DNA from: JAIRNF01 sp031551125
GTDB lineage: Bacteria > Bacteroidota > Bacteroidia > Bacteroidales > UBA932
NCBI GenBank assembly: GCA_031551125.1
Contig: JAVBOB010000018.1
Span: 1 to 59,995, forward strand
Reading direction: 5' to 3'
DNA length: 59,995 bases
The notes beneath the pieces were generated by a model. It made no database searches. It saw only the letters and a program-made list of their open reading frames with translations, and was not told the DNA's origin. A program made the translations under genes and the position numbers. Numbering within the stretch: the stretch's first letter is position 1; each line of letters starts with the position of its first letter. Below are positions 32,422 to 40,855 of this stretch, piece after piece.

Positions 32422-33195
32422 CTATAGTTTATCAGACGTTGTAAGTCGGGCACCCAGCTGTTGTGCCTGTTCAAATATGGGTTTAGCAATGTTTTCAAAG
32501 CCCGGAATATTACTCATGCAGTCTTCAAGAATAACCAATTTCTTAACGATATCGGGGTATTCAAACAGCTGCTTTATGGTGTTGGCTACACAGTGAGTCC
32601 GAGCCTCTCCGGCAATCCAAATTTGCTCATAGTTGTTAAGCGTTTGTATCAGCGTAATGTTAAGCTGAGTTTCGGGGACGTTGTTAATGGGAATGTTAGC
32701 GCGGAATGCTCCGAAATGTTCAGTAAGCGGGTAGCTGCCTTTACTTACTATTTCAAAGTAATGCCCTTGTCTTGCCCAAGCTGCAAGTTCTTTCATAAAT
32801 GGGGATACTATGGCTGCTCCTTCGCTGCCCCAAATACAATGCTCAGGCCATATTGTATGGCTGTATTCGCCTTGAGCCTCCAGCTGTTGCAGGTAGCTAA
32901 GCGCTGTGGATTTATCACAAAACGGAATCCACTTATCTTGCTCAACATCGTTTGCGCTAATGGATGTGAAGGGCTTAGGGTGCTCTCCTTGTGCATCGTG
33001 CCAAAAGGCGGGATGGGCAATATCTACCAGCTGGTGGTTATCTTGCGTAAGAATAATACCGGTAATTACAGCGTGTTTCTTTTGCAGCAGGTTACATAAA
33101 CGGGTAACATCGGCTTCTGCTCCCGGTACGTATAAACTTCCGTTAGGCAAGCAAAAGTCGTTTTGCATATCAATAACAAACAAAAGCGTTTTCAT
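32422..33195 (-). CDS. pncA: Isochorismatase-family hydrolase, probable nicotinamidase
   Basis: A 257-residue cysteine hydrolase. Asp9 in FVIDMQNDF is the base, the metal ligands Asp52-x-His54...His61 match the DxH...H site of nicotinamidases, and the nucleophilic Cys is in GEARTHCVANT near the C-terminal third. It would turn nicotinamide into nicotinate. The order and 18-base spacing to pncB strengthen the call. The ATG at 33195 is preferred to an upstream in-frame codon at 33237, because MKTLLFVIDMQ is the normal family start. The sequence around the Cys differs from the more usual DYCV, so another amidase substrate remains possible. Confidence 0.82.
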   Translation of the reverse strand: MKTLLFVIDMQNDFCLPNGSLYVPGAEADVTRLCNLLQKKHAVITGIILTQDNHQLVDIAHPAFWHDAQGEHPKPFTSISANDVEQDKWIPFCDKSTALSYLQQLEAQGEYSHTIWPEHCIWGSEGAAIVSPFMKELAAWARQGHYFEIVSKGSYPLTEHFGAFRANIPINNVPETQLNITLIQTLNNYEQIWIAGEARTHCVANTIKQLFEYPDIVKKLVILEDCMSNIPGFENIAKPIFEQAQQLGARLTTSDKL

Positions 33196-33306
33196 GGCGA
33201 TGAATAAAAGAGGATGCAAGTTACAAATTTTTGCCACATAGACACAGTAGATACATATGGGGGAGCATAGAATAATAGTTTTAGCGAAACCTCACAGGTA
33301 TTGCAA

Positions 33307-33396
33307 CGTCATTGCGAGCGGAGCGAAGCAATCTGTTCTATTCAATAGATTGCTTCACACATAAGCGAGCTTACGAGTTCGATGAATCCAATGACA
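33307..33396. repeat. Palindromic intergenic repeat family A, copy 3 (degraded)
   Basis: Left arm ACGTCATTGCGAGCGGAGCG and inner arm AATCTGTT...AATAGATTGCTTC are kept, but the right arm has drifted (CGAGCTTACGAG, CCAATGACAG), so the palindrome no longer closes fully. Confidence 0.7.
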
Positions 33397-33425
33397 GACT
33401 TGTTTTTCTATGTTGCATCAACTTT

Positions 33426-33458
33426 AGACCTAACAGGTTTTTGAAACCTGTTAGGTCT
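33426..33458. repeat. Perfect 15-bp hairpin
   Basis: AGACCTAACAGGTTT and its exact complement around a TTG loop. Both strands give the same stem, so it may end or stabilise transcripts of the minus-strand genes on either side. Confidence 0.7.
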
Positions 33459-33564
33459 ATTTTACTGAACTCAAGTCAATAAATAATAGTGAAAGAGATG
33501 TAGTGAAATGATTAATAAGAGTTAGCCCCCTTTAGTGGGTTGGGGGGTAAAATAGCAGTTTGGA

Positions 33565-34131
33565 CTACTTGTTGCTTTCAAGTATCAGCTGCTTGAGATT
33601 TTGCAGGTTCTTGCGAATAAAATCTTTAGCAACATCATCAATAAGCTGTCCCTTTTCGTTAAACTTATTTTGCGCAGAGGCTATCATTATCTCCGGCTTG
33701 TACACAGGTTTCATGTTCATGTATTGGAATAGCGGGTGAAAAGCTAGCTGCATGCGCAATGTTCCCCAAGCACCCATAGTTGCGCCCATAAGCGATACGG
33801 GTTTATGAAGTAGGGGAGAGTCTTTGCCGCGCGAAGCCCAGTCGAAGGCATTTTTAAATCCGCCCGGTATGGAGTAGTTATATTCCGGCAATGCAAAAAT
33901 GTAGCCTGAGCCTTTTGCCAGCTCCTCTCTGAATATTTCTACTTCTTTCGGTCGTCTTTCAACCGTTGGTATATCTATATCTTCGTTATATATGGGGAGG
34001 TCTGCAAAAGAAACGATATGTAGCTCCATATCTTCCGGCATCAGTTCTTTTAAGGCGTGTAGTAGCTTTGTGTTGTACGACTCTTTTCTCAGGCTGCCGG
34101 AAATACCGACAATGGTTAGCTTGTTTGACAT
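33565..34131 (-). CDS. NADPH-dependent FMN reductase family protein
   Basis: A 188-residue flavodoxin-fold protein. The FMN phosphate loop GISGSLRKESYNTKL (residues 9-23), the ring-binding ALPEYNYSIPGGFKNAFDW (about 79-97) and GATMGAWGT are those of the NADPH-dependent FMN reductase/azoreductase/chromate reductase group. These enzymes reduce quinones, azo dyes or metals with two electrons; the natural substrate cannot be told. It is a single-gene unit. Confidence 0.85.
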   Translation of the reverse strand: MSNKLTIVGISGSLRKESYNTKLLHALKELMPEDMELHIVSFADLPIYNEDIDIPTVERRPKEVEIFREELAKGSGYIFALPEYNYSIPGGFKNAFDWASRGKDSPLLHKPVSLMGATMGAWGTLRMQLAFHPLFQYMNMKPVYKPEIMIASAQNKFNEKGQLIDDVAKDFIRKNLQNLKQLILESNK

Positions 34132-34208
34132 AACAGTGTATTGTTTATGGTTTTTAATACAACAAGGCTACACGGAATATGTTTAACAAAGCTTCACGTA
34201 AAATAAAA

Positions 34209-34236
34209 ACAGTCTATCAATACATTGATAGACTGT
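34209..34236. terminator. Palindromic hairpin between gcvT and the FMN reductase gene
   Basis: ACAGTCTATCAAT and its complement at 34224-34236 with a 2-base loop. It lies just downstream of gcvT (minus strand) and is the likely end of that transcript, although the T run is weak. Confidence 0.5.
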
Positions 34237-34268
34237 AGTGTAAATAAGAGAATTTATACTCTCAATTC

Positions 34269-35372
34269 TTACTTCTTGTAGAACGGTAGCTTAACAACTT
34301 TTACCTTCAACAGCTTCTCGCGAATATTTATACAAATTTCCGTTCCAACTTTAGCGAACTCGGGCTTTACGTATGCCAAGCCAATACCCACTTTTAGCAT
34401 GGGCGACATGGTTCCTGAGGTTACTTCACCAATTTCGTTTCCGGCAGCATCGCACATCTTGTAGTGCTGACGGGGAATGCCTCTATCAACCATTTCGAAG
34501 CCTACCAACTTACGGGTAACGCCTTCGGTTTTTTGCTTTTGGAATAAGGCCTTATCAATAAAGTCTTTTTGGTCGGTAAATTTGGTAATCCAGCCTAGTC
34601 CGGCCTCAATGGGCGATGTTGTATCGTCAATGTCATTTCCGTAGAGGCAGAAACCCATTTCCAAACGTAGCGTATCACGAGCGCCAAGCCCGATAGGCTT
34701 GATTCCGAATTCTGCTCCGGCTTCAAATACGGCCTTCCATAGCTTCGGGCCATCTTCGTTAGCGCAGTATATTTCGCATCCGCCCGCTCCGGTATATCCG
34801 GTGATGGAGAAAATTACATTTTTAATTCCTGCAAAATCAACCTTCTTGAAGGTATAGTATTCCATATCTTCAACTTTTTCCGAAGTCAGCTTTTGCATAG
34901 CCTTTAATGCCAGAGGGCCTTGGATAGCCAGCTGGCAAATCTCATCAGAAGCGTTGTACAGCTCTTTTCCCGGAGTGAGGTTAAACTTTGGGGCATGTTG
35001 ACAAAGGAAGTTCCAGTCCTTTTCAATGTTTGCCGCGTTAACTACCAGCAGGTAGGTTTTATCGTCAATGCAGTAAACCAGCAAGTCATCAACAATCCCG
35101 CCCTTTCCGTTCGGAAAGCATGAGTATTGTATCTTACCCGGAGTAAGTACCGATGCGTCATTCGACGTAACGTATTGTACGAAGTTAAGTGCGTTGGGGC
35201 CTTTTACCCATATTTCGCCCATGTGGCTTACGTCAAACACGCCAACTTTCTCACGAACGGTAATGTGTTCTTCATTAATTCCAACATACTCAATAGGCAT
35301 ATTGTAGCCTGCAAAGGGAACCATCTTAGCGCCCAAATCAATGTGATACTGTGTAAATGCTGTAGTTTTCAT
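34269..35372 (-). CDS. gcvT: Aminomethyltransferase, T protein of the glycine cleavage system
   Basis: A 367-residue protein that moves the methylene group from the GcvH lipoyl arm to tetrahydrofolate. The start KTTAFTQYHIDLGAKMVPFAGYNMP, FDVSHMGEI, the folate-site ARDTLRLEMGFCLYGNDID with its Asp, and the C-terminal SGTMSPMLKVGIGLAYV are all typical. The longer in-frame start at 35423 lies upstream of the promoter box at 35413-35420, so ATG 35372 is used. gcvP is found 6 kb away on the same strand. Confidence 0.95.
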   Translation of the reverse strand: MKTTAFTQYHIDLGAKMVPFAGYNMPIEYVGINEEHITVREKVGVFDVSHMGEIWVKGPNALNFVQYVTSNDASVLTPGKIQYSCFPNGKGGIVDDLLVYCIDDKTYLLVVNAANIEKDWNFLCQHAPKFNLTPGKELYNASDEICQLAIQGPLALKAMQKLTSEKVEDMEYYTFKKVDFAGIKNVIFSITGYTGAGGCEIYCANEDGPKLWKAVFEAGAEFGIKPIGLGARDTLRLEMGFCLYGNDIDDTTSPIEAGLGWITKFTDQKDFIDKALFQKQKTEGVTRKLVGFEMVDRGIPRQHYKMCDAAGNEIGEVTSGTMSPMLKVGIGLAYVKPEFAKVGTEICINIREKLLKVKVVKLPFYKK

Positions 35373-35412
35373 TTTATTTATAATATTTATTTTAATACGG
35401 TTGAAAAGTGTA

Positions 35413-35420
35413 CAAACATA
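35413..35420 (-). promoter_or_regulatory. Bacteroidota -7 promoter box of gcvT (TATGTTTG)
   Basis: Minus-strand TATGTTTG, exact TAnnTTTG, about 41 bases upstream of the gcvT ATG. Confidence 0.6.
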
Positions 35421-35512
35421 CAAAAAAAGCCTTGTGCTGCCAACTAATGTTTGAAAGCGCTAAGCTGGGTATAGAAATTCCGCCTGATGTTAGGCTACAG
35501 CTATAAAAAGTA

Positions 35513-35584
35513 CGTCATTGCGAGCGAAGCGAAGCAATCTCTATTTGTATTTGAACAGATTGCTTTGCTTTACTCGCAATGACG
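35513..35584. repeat. Palindromic intergenic repeat family A, copy 4
   Basis: CGTCATTGCGAGCGAAGCGA on the left and ACTCGCAATGACG on the right, with the internal AATCT...AGATTGCTTTGC pair. A nearly complete palindrome between the divergent gcvT and hdrC promoters. Confidence 0.8.
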
Positions 35585-35693
35585 TGTTAAATCAGCAATT
35601 TTTGTTTTCAGTACTACATTGGGTTAACTGATGAATGGATGTCATTAAGCCTAATTTCTTGATAAAGATAACCTATGTTAGCCGACAAAACAG

Positions 35694-35701
35694 TACCTTT
35701 G
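35694..35701 (+). promoter_or_regulatory. Bacteroidota -7 promoter box of the Hdr-like cluster (TACCTTTG)
   Basis: Exact TAnnTTTG, 25 bases before the ATG of the HdrC-like gene. The short leader forms CTCTTTAG-G-CTAAAGAG (35702-35718). Confidence 0.65.
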
Positions 35702-35726
35702 CTCTTTAGGCTAAAGAGCATTTACT

Positions 35727-36425
35727 ATGGGAAAATTATACAATAAGCTGGCGGAAGACTTTCGTTTTCAGGAGGGAATGAATGCTTGTATGAACTGTGG
35801 TACATGCACGGCGATTTGTCCTGCGGCGGAATTTTATCACTACGACCCGCGACGTGTGGTAGATACCGTTCAAAGTCGCGATGACGAAGCTATTGAAGCG
35901 CTATTAAAAAGCGAAACCATTTGGTATTGCGGCGAGTGTATGTCATGTGTTACTCGCTGTCCGCGTAAAAATGCAGTTGGACTTATTATTGTTGCATTGC
36001 GCTCACTATCACAAGATCTGGGCTACTTTACCGAATCTGAAAAGGGACGGCAGCAGCTGGTACTGAAGCGAACGGTTGGTACATGGATTTTGGAACATGG
36101 TTACTGCATTTATCCGCGCAAGGTAACGTTTGAAGACCATCCGGAAGCCGGACCTATTTGGAAGTGGGAGCAAGAAAATTTAGATGCTGTTCATAAACGC
36201 TTGGGTTCAAATCTTGATGGTGAAGGCAATGGCGGTTTGCGTAAAATTCCGCAAGAATCGCTGGACGAGCTGCAGCGTATTTTTGATGTAACAGGAGGAA
36301 CAGAACGCTATGAGCTGCTGGAAACTTGCTCGAAGAAAAAGGCTGAAGAGATGGGCGTGACTGATGAAGAGTATTTTAAAATTGCCTACACAAAAAATAA
36401 TGGACTACACGTTCGAGATGAGTAG
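35727..36425 (+). CDS. HdrC-like 4Fe-4S dicluster protein
   Basis: A 232-residue iron-sulfur protein. Two [4Fe-4S] motifs are exact: Cys21-x2-Cys24-x2-Cys27-x3-Cys31-Pro and Cys68-x2-Cys71-x2-Cys74-x3-Cys78-Pro. The rest is helical and continues past the usual HdrC end by about 100 residues (VGTWILEHGYCIYPRKVTF...). HdrC carries electrons between HdrA and HdrB in heterodisulfide-reductase-type complexes. This is the first gene of the cluster running to 42649; the next gene starts 20 bases later (or 2 if its GTG is used). Confidence 0.82.
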   Translation: MGKLYNKLAEDFRFQEGMNACMNCGTCTAICPAAEFYHYDPRRVVDTVQSRDDEAIEALLKSETIWYCGECMSCVTRCPRKNAVGLIIVALRSLSQDLGYFTESEKGRQQLVLKRTVGTWILEHGYCIYPRKVTFEDHPEAGPIWKWEQENLDAVHKRLGSNLDGEGNGGLRKIPQESLDELQRIFDVTGGTERYELLETCSKKKAEEMGVTDEEYFKIAYTKNNGLHVRDE

Positions 36426-36445
36426 CGGTGAGGATGGAGAGATTT

Positions 36446-37060
36446 ATGGACTTGAAAAATATTAAGACCATTATTTTTGATTTTGGCGGCGTTGTTGTCG
36501 ATATTAATAGAGATAGTGCTGTAAAGCGGTTTAAAGAAGTTGGTGTTGATGAGGCTGACAGCTTGCTGGATACCTACCGTCAGGAGGGTATATTTTTAGC
36601 GCTGGAAGAAGGTAAGCTTAGCCGGCATGAGTTCTATGACGAGCTGCGTAAGCTGGCAGGAAAGCAAATTGCTAACGAGCGTATTGACTACGCATGGAAG
36701 GGATTTTTCTTACATGTGGATCAAGGGCGATTGGATTTTCTTACGGAGTTGAGAAAGAATTATCGTGTATGCTTGCTAAGCAATACTAATCCCATTGTGA
36801 TGGCATGGGCTCGCTCTTCACAGTTTTCTCCGGCAGGGAAGCCGTTGGATGATTATTTTGATAAGCTATATCTTTCCTATCAAATGGGTGTTGCCAAGCC
36901 GCATAGAGAGATATTTGAACAGGTAATACAATCAGAAAATTTGGCGCCTTCGCAAATGTTGTTTATTGATGATGGTGCGGCGAATATAGAAATGGCTACA
37001 TCATTAGGTTTTCAAACAGCTATGCCTAAACACGGCGAGGATTTTAGAATATATTTTTAG
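36446..37060 (+). CDS. HAD-superfamily hydrolase (YihX-like)
   Basis: A 204-residue phosphatase of the haloacid dehalogenase superfamily. Motif I is IIFDFGGVVVDIN (nucleophile Asp), motif II LLSNTN, motif III the Lys in MGVAKPHREIF, and motif IV FIDDGAANIEMA. The fold is that of YihX-type sugar-phosphate phosphatases; the substrate is unknown. Alternative in-frame starts are GTG 36428 and ATG 36434; ATG 36446 gives the usual short lead before motif I. It sits between HdrC and HdrB genes, so either it is a passenger or it acts on a metabolite or cofactor linked to the complex. Confidence 0.8.
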   Translation: MDLKNIKTIIFDFGGVVVDINRDSAVKRFKEVGVDEADSLLDTYRQEGIFLALEEGKLSRHEFYDELRKLAGKQIANERIDYAWKGFFLHVDQGRLDFLTELRKNYRVCLLSNTNPIVMAWARSSQFSPAGKPLDDYFDKLYLSYQMGVAKPHREIFEQVIQSENLAPSQMLFIDDGAANIEMATSLGFQTAMPKHGEDFRIYF

Positions 37061-37126
37061 GGTGAAAAGTGAATAGTTAATGGTGAAAAGAAACCACCGG
37101 GACTTGCTCAGCTATTGTATTCATTG

Positions 37127-37146
37127 CCGTCAGCTTTAGCTGACGG
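37127..37146. repeat. CCGTCAGC-type hairpin repeat
   Basis: CCGTCAGC-TTTA-GCTGACGG. A relative, CCGTTGAC-TTTG-GTCAACGG, lies at 12187-12206. A CCCCTTTAGGGG unit at about 37263-37274 follows. Both occupy the 244-base gap inside the Hdr cluster. Confidence 0.65.
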
Positions 37147-37304
37147 ATAGGAAGCCGGAAAAGAAAGAGGCTTTAGCCCAAACGAAGCAATTGTGATGCA
37201 GGTTAGAGCCTAAAGCTATGCGTTTCTATGCGGCTTATATGCCTATGTGGTGAAAAGAAAGTCCCCTTTAGGGGATTAGGGGTAATGATAAATAAGAATA
37301 AGTT

Positions 37305-37811
37305 ATGGGAATGCTGGCGGCATATATGATGGTTGACGATAAAACGCTCAACGATTTGTTGAGGTTGGGGGGCGAAGATTTATCGGAAGCTATTTTTGAC
37401 TTAGAGGAAGAAGGTGAGCTTGACGCTACTGAAATTGATAAAAGTTGGGATGGTTTACATTTCATTCTCACAGGGCAGTCGGCGACAGAACCTATTGAAG
37501 GAAATAGGTTGAGTGAAGCGGTAGTTGGTGTCCAGCTATTTTCTGGCGATGGCGATTCGGATTTTATATCCTATACCGAACGTAGTGTGCTGGGTGAAAT
37601 TGTTGCTGCGCTTGAAGCGGTTGATGTGGAGAAGTTAAAACAAAACTTTAATCCGTCAGCGCTGGCCAAGGCTGATTTGTATCCGGACATTTGGGAACAG
37701 GAGGAGAAAGGTGAATTGTTTGATTACTTGGAAGACGGCTATAAATCACTGCTTGTATTCTACAAAGAAGCATTGGCAAGTAATATGAACGTTGTTGTAA
37801 GTATTCTGTAA
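37305..37811 (+). CDS. DUF1877 (YfbM-like) family protein
   Basis: A 168-residue soluble protein. The start MGMLAAYMMVDDKTLNDLL, then DKSWDGLHFILTG (the most conserved block of DUF1877), LSEAVVGVQLF and NPSALAKADLYPDIWE match Escherichia coli YfbM in order. The function of the family is not known. It begins after a repeat-containing gap of 244 bases and ends 22 bases before the HdrB-like gene, so it is probably co-transcribed with hdrB by chance or by an unknown link. Confidence 0.82.
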   Translation: MGMLAAYMMVDDKTLNDLLRLGGEDLSEAIFDLEEEGELDATEIDKSWDGLHFILTGQSATEPIEGNRLSEAVVGVQLFSGDGDSDFISYTERSVLGEIVAALEAVDVEKLKQNFNPSALAKADLYPDIWEQEEKGELFDYLEDGYKSLLVFYKEALASNMNVVVSIL

Positions 37812-37833
37812 GGCTGAATTTAAATATTGCAAG

Positions 37834-38904
37834 ATGAAAATTGAAGGAAAAAAACGTCTTTGGGCTGAATACCAGAAAGAGATACCGGATGATAAGTATT
37901 TCTACGTACGTAGCTGCATACGGCAAAACTTTTTTCCGGCGTCAGAACCTACTTTTCTTCGCATACTTAGGGATGAACTGAAGAAGGATATTTACGAAAC
38001 GCCTTTTCATACAACCTGTAGCGGCATAGGCTACCACTCGGATGTGGTTCCTGTTGAAACAACCATGACGGTAGTTGCCCGTCAGTTTGCGTTGATGACT
38101 GAGGCCGGTTACGAAAACTACGCCGCATCATGCATTACATCTTTTGGTTTGTACTCTGAGATTATTGAAACGTGGAAGCATTTCCCTGAAGTGGAGGCAA
38201 AAGTTCGTCGCTACTTAAAGGAGGCTACGGGCCGAGAGTTCAACGTTCCGAAAACGCTTGCTCACGCAAGTGATATTATATACAAACAACGCCATGCAAT
38301 AGCCGCCAAGGCTAAGTATAAGCTGGTAAACAAGCATACCGGGAAGCCATTGAAGGTAGTTGAGCATATTGGCTGCCACTACTCAAAAATGTTTCCCAGT
38401 AAGGGGGTAGGAGGGGCAGAGTATCCCTATGTACTGGTTGGCATGGTTGATGCTTGGGGTGGAGAGGTGGTTGACTATCCTGAGCGCCGTCATTGCTGCG
38501 GATTTGGTTTTCGCCAGTATTTGGTAAAGGCTAACAGGGGTTACTCCATTGCCAACACCAAAAAGAAGTTTGATTCAATGGAGCCCTTCAAGCCCGACAT
38601 GATTATTACCAACTGTCCGGGTTGTCCGTACTTCCTTGATCGTTGGCAGTATGCTATTGCCGAGATGGAAGGTAAAACATACGGAGAAAACGGAGGAGGT
38701 ATTCCTGTATTTACATACGAAGAGGTAGCCGGAATGATACTGGGTTACAACCCTTGGGATTTGGGATTACAGGTGCATCAGGTAGCCGTAGAACCATTGT
38801 TGGATAAGATAGGCATACCTTATGACCCCGCTACAAAATATAAGGGATTAAACGGGGAAGACTTGGGTAAGCCAGAAATACCGATGAATATCAGGTGTTG
38901 CTAG
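37834..38904 (+). CDS. HdrB-like CCG-domain protein with degraded N-terminal CCG motif
   Basis: A 356-residue protein of the heterodisulfide reductase subunit B family, which holds paired noncubane [4Fe-4S] clusters made by two CCG domains. The C-terminal domain is intact: Cys181, Cys221-Cys222-Gly, Cys261-x2-Cys264. The N-terminal domain keeps only Cys28, Cys62 and Cys100; the expected Cys-Cys is Thr61-Cys62 and the CxxC is Cys100-Ile-Thr-Ser103. So probably only one noncubane cluster forms. Bacterial HdrB-like proteins of Qmo and related complexes show similar losses. HdrA lies 131 bases downstream across a palindrome. Confidence 0.82.
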   Translation: MKIEGKKRLWAEYQKEIPDDKYFYVRSCIRQNFFPASEPTFLRILRDELKKDIYETPFHTTCSGIGYHSDVVPVETTMTVVARQFALMTEAGYENYAASCITSFGLYSEIIETWKHFPEVEAKVRRYLKEATGREFNVPKTLAHASDIIYKQRHAIAAKAKYKLVNKHTGKPLKVVEHIGCHYSKMFPSKGVGGAEYPYVLVGMVDAWGGEVVDYPERRHCCGFGFRQYLVKANRGYSIANTKKKFDSMEPFKPDMIITNCPGCPYFLDRWQYAIAEMEGKTYGENGGGIPVFTYEEVAGMILGYNPWDLGLQVHQVAVEPLLDKIGIPYDPATKYKGLNGEDLGKPEIPMNIRCC

Positions 38905-38918
38905 AATATAAGCAAACC

Positions 38919-38992
38919 CGTCATTGCGAGGCGTTTTTTGCCGAAGCAATCTGTTTAATTCGAGAGATTGGTTAGCTACGCTCGCAATGACG
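38919..38992. repeat. Palindromic intergenic repeat family A, copy 5
   Basis: CGTCATTGCGAG on the left, CTCGCAATGACG on the right; the inner left part has changed to GGCGTTTTTTGCCG. It separates hdrB from hdrA inside one transcription unit. Confidence 0.75.
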
Positions 38993-39035
38993 TGTTTACT
39001 GTTTGTTTTTGTTTTTAAATCAATAGAATTTAAAT

Positions 39036-40055
39036 ATGCAGCAAGTAGCCATTATAGGGGCAGGAATAGCCGGACTGCAAGCCGCTGAGGTACTAGCCGA
39101 TAGAGGTTATAACGTTACGGTTGTGGAACAGAAGAAAGTTGTGGGTGGAAATGTTCGCAATTGGGACAGGCTTTTTCCAAATCAACGCAAGGCATACGAG
39201 GTTGTGGAGCCGCTGACTAAAAATGTTGGTAAGCGTTTCAGGCTGGTTGATGATACATCGGTAACATCATCTGAACGCGATGGCGGAGCTCATCGTCTTA
39301 CGCTTAGCAACGGAGAGGTCTTGAAGGCCGATGCTGTGCTTATCAGCACAGGTTTTCGGGTGTTCGACGCACATCGTAAGGAAGAGTATGGTTATGGTAT
39401 TTACGATAACGTAATAACTTCTGCTGACTTTGAAAAAATGTTGGCCGATACGAAATCCATTAAAACGTCGAAAGAACAGCCCCCGAAGCGTGTGGCCTTT
39501 GTTCACTGTGTGGGTTCTCGTGATGAGAAAGTAGGGAATGCCTACTGTTCTAAAGTGTGTTGCGTTACAGCGGTAAAACAGGCAATTGAGGTTAAGGAGT
39601 TATACCCTTCGGCCGAAGTATTTTGCCTGTATATGGACTTGCGTATGTACGACCGCTATTTTGAGGACATGTATCGACGCGCTCAGGAAGAGTTTGGCGT
39701 AACCTTTATTCGTGGTCGCCTATCTGAAGCGGCAGAAGATTTTGATGGACGCCTACAAATTAAAACAGAAGATACGCTTGCGGGAAGACCTATAAAATTC
39801 AACGTTGACCTATTGGTACTGATGACAGGCATGGAGCCGAGCGAGCAAGCCTCGGAGTTGTCAGCTATCTTCAATATACATAAAGGAAGCGACGGATTCT
39901 TTACACCTGAAGATGAACATATCGACTTTAATCAATCAAGAGAGAAAGGTGTTTTTTTGGCGGGAGCATGCAAGGGCCCGAAAAATATTTCGGAAACAAT
40001 TGCCGATGCGCGTTCGGCCGCTGATGCCATAGTACGTTATCTTAAATCGAACTAA
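39036..40055 (+). CDS. HdrA-like FAD-dependent oxidoreductase (short form)
   Basis: A 339-residue flavoprotein. The FAD motif VAIIGAGIAGLQAAEVLADRG is at residues 4-24 and the HdrA iron-sulfur motif is complete: Cys158 in HCVGSRD and Cys171, Cys175, Cys176 in YCSKVCC. It lacks the N-terminal and C-terminal ferredoxin domains of methanogen HdrA, a trimmed form like QmoA/QmoB-type subunits. In such complexes HdrA holds the bifurcating or linking FAD. PNPOx-family and further Fe-S genes follow at 3- and 9-base gaps, showing one operon. Confidence 0.85.
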   Translation: MQQVAIIGAGIAGLQAAEVLADRGYNVTVVEQKKVVGGNVRNWDRLFPNQRKAYEVVEPLTKNVGKRFRLVDDTSVTSSERDGGAHRLTLSNGEVLKADAVLISTGFRVFDAHRKEEYGYGIYDNVITSADFEKMLADTKSIKTSKEQPPKRVAFVHCVGSRDEKVGNAYCSKVCCVTAVKQAIEVKELYPSAEVFCLYMDLRMYDRYFEDMYRRAQEEFGVTFIRGRLSEAAEDFDGRLQIKTEDTLAGRPIKFNVDLLVLMTGMEPSEQASELSAIFNIHKGSDGFFTPEDEHIDFNQSREKGVFLAGACKGPKNISETIADARSAADAIVRYLKSN

Positions 40056-40058
40056 GAG

Positions 40059-40496
40059 ATGCATAATATTACTGAAGATGTGAGAAAATCGGTTGAACGA
40101 CTTATTGAAAGTTGTACATCAGCTGTTCTTACCACCATTGATGAGAATGGATTTCCGCATACCCGCGCCATGTTGCCTCCGCGGAAGAAAGAAGGCTTGG
40201 AGTGCTACTACTTTACAACCAATACGTCATCTCAAAAGGTGGCTCATTTGAGAAAGAACCATAAGGCATGTATCTACTTTTATAATGCTGAAACCTTTGT
40301 TGGCGCTATGTTCATTGGTACAATGGAGGTGCTGGAGGATGCGGCAAGTAAACAAATAATTTGGCGGATAGGAGATGAAATGTATTACTCTAAAGGCGTT
40401 ACCGACCCCGATTACTGTGTTGTAAAGTTCACGGCGCTTAGCCTTAGGTATTACAGCAATTTCAATCCTGTATCTTTTATGCTTGGCGATAAATAG
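40059..40496 (+). CDS. Pyridoxamine 5'-phosphate oxidase family flavoprotein
   Basis: A 145-residue split-barrel protein. CTSAVLTTIDENGFPHTRAML (about 19-39) and YYFTTNTSSQKVAHLRKNHKACIYFY (about 56-81) are the FMN-binding strands of the PNPOx-like superfamily; it is too short and lacks the C-terminal part needed for true PdxH. Members bind FMN, F420 or haem and often reduce small molecules. Placed 3 bases after hdrA and 9 before a ferredoxin gene, it could be an extra flavin carrier of the Hdr-like complex; this is inference from context. Confidence 0.78.
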   Translation: MHNITEDVRKSVERLIESCTSAVLTTIDENGFPHTRAMLPPRKKEGLECYYFTTNTSSQKVAHLRKNHKACIYFYNAETFVGAMFIGTMEVLEDAASKQIIWRIGDEMYYSKGVTDPDYCVVKFTALSLRYYSNFNPVSFMLGDK

Positions 40497-40505
40497 GTTT
40501 GGTAG

Positions 40506-40853
40506 ATGGTCGATTTCGGATATACAATAAATAAGCAACGGGTAATAAGCCTTGATAAAAACGGCGGTGATATAGCACGCTCTGTGCGACGAATGGAGCC
40601 TTCGTTTGATTTATGTATAGGTTGCGGTACGTGTACGGCAACCTGTTCGGCTAACAGCTTTACGGAGTTCAACCTCCGTAAGCTAATGTTGCTGATACAA
40701 CGGGGCGAAACGGATAAAACCACTACGGAAGTTGAAAAATGTATGCTTTGCGGAAAATGTATGTTGCTTTGTCCGAGAGGAGTTAATACCCGAAATGTGC
40801 TGTTGAGTATCAGCCGTGCAGTTGCGGAAAATTGTAAAACCAATAAGCAGTAG
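40506..40853 (+). CDS. 4Fe-4S dicluster ferredoxin (second HdrC-like subunit)
   Basis: A 115-residue protein with two cluster motifs: Cys37-x2-Cys40-x2-Cys43-x3-Cys47 (Ser rather than Pro follows) and Cys79-x2-Cys82-x2-Cys85-x3-Cys89-Pro. Length and spacing are those of a minimal HdrC. It ends 2 bases before the membrane HdrE/HdrD-type gene, to which it would pass electrons. The N-terminal 30 residues are unlike ferredoxins and may form the contact surface. Confidence 0.82.
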   Translation: MVDFGYTINKQRVISLDKNGGDIARSVRRMEPSFDLCIGCGTCTATCSANSFTEFNLRKLMLLIQRGETDKTTTEVEKCMLCGKCMLLCPRGVNTRNVLLSISRAVAENCKTNKQ

Positions 40854-40855
40854 GC

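Larger units (their letters stand above)
33196..33564. other. Repeat-filled intergenic region
   Basis: About 370 bases without a gene. It holds a degraded family A repeat (33307-33396), a perfect hairpin (33426-33458) and a CCCCCTTTAGTGGG-type unit at about 33525-33548. The first 50 bases include the start-proximal DNA of pncA and a CACATAGACACAG-type string seen also near 44300. Confidence 0.6.
35373..35726. other. Divergent intergenic region gcvT / hdrC
   Basis: About 350 bases between divergent genes. It contains the gcvT promoter box (35413-35420, minus), a family A palindrome (35513-35584), and the hdr promoter box (35694-35701, plus) with a small leader hairpin. Nothing else was recognised. 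Confidence 0.6.
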
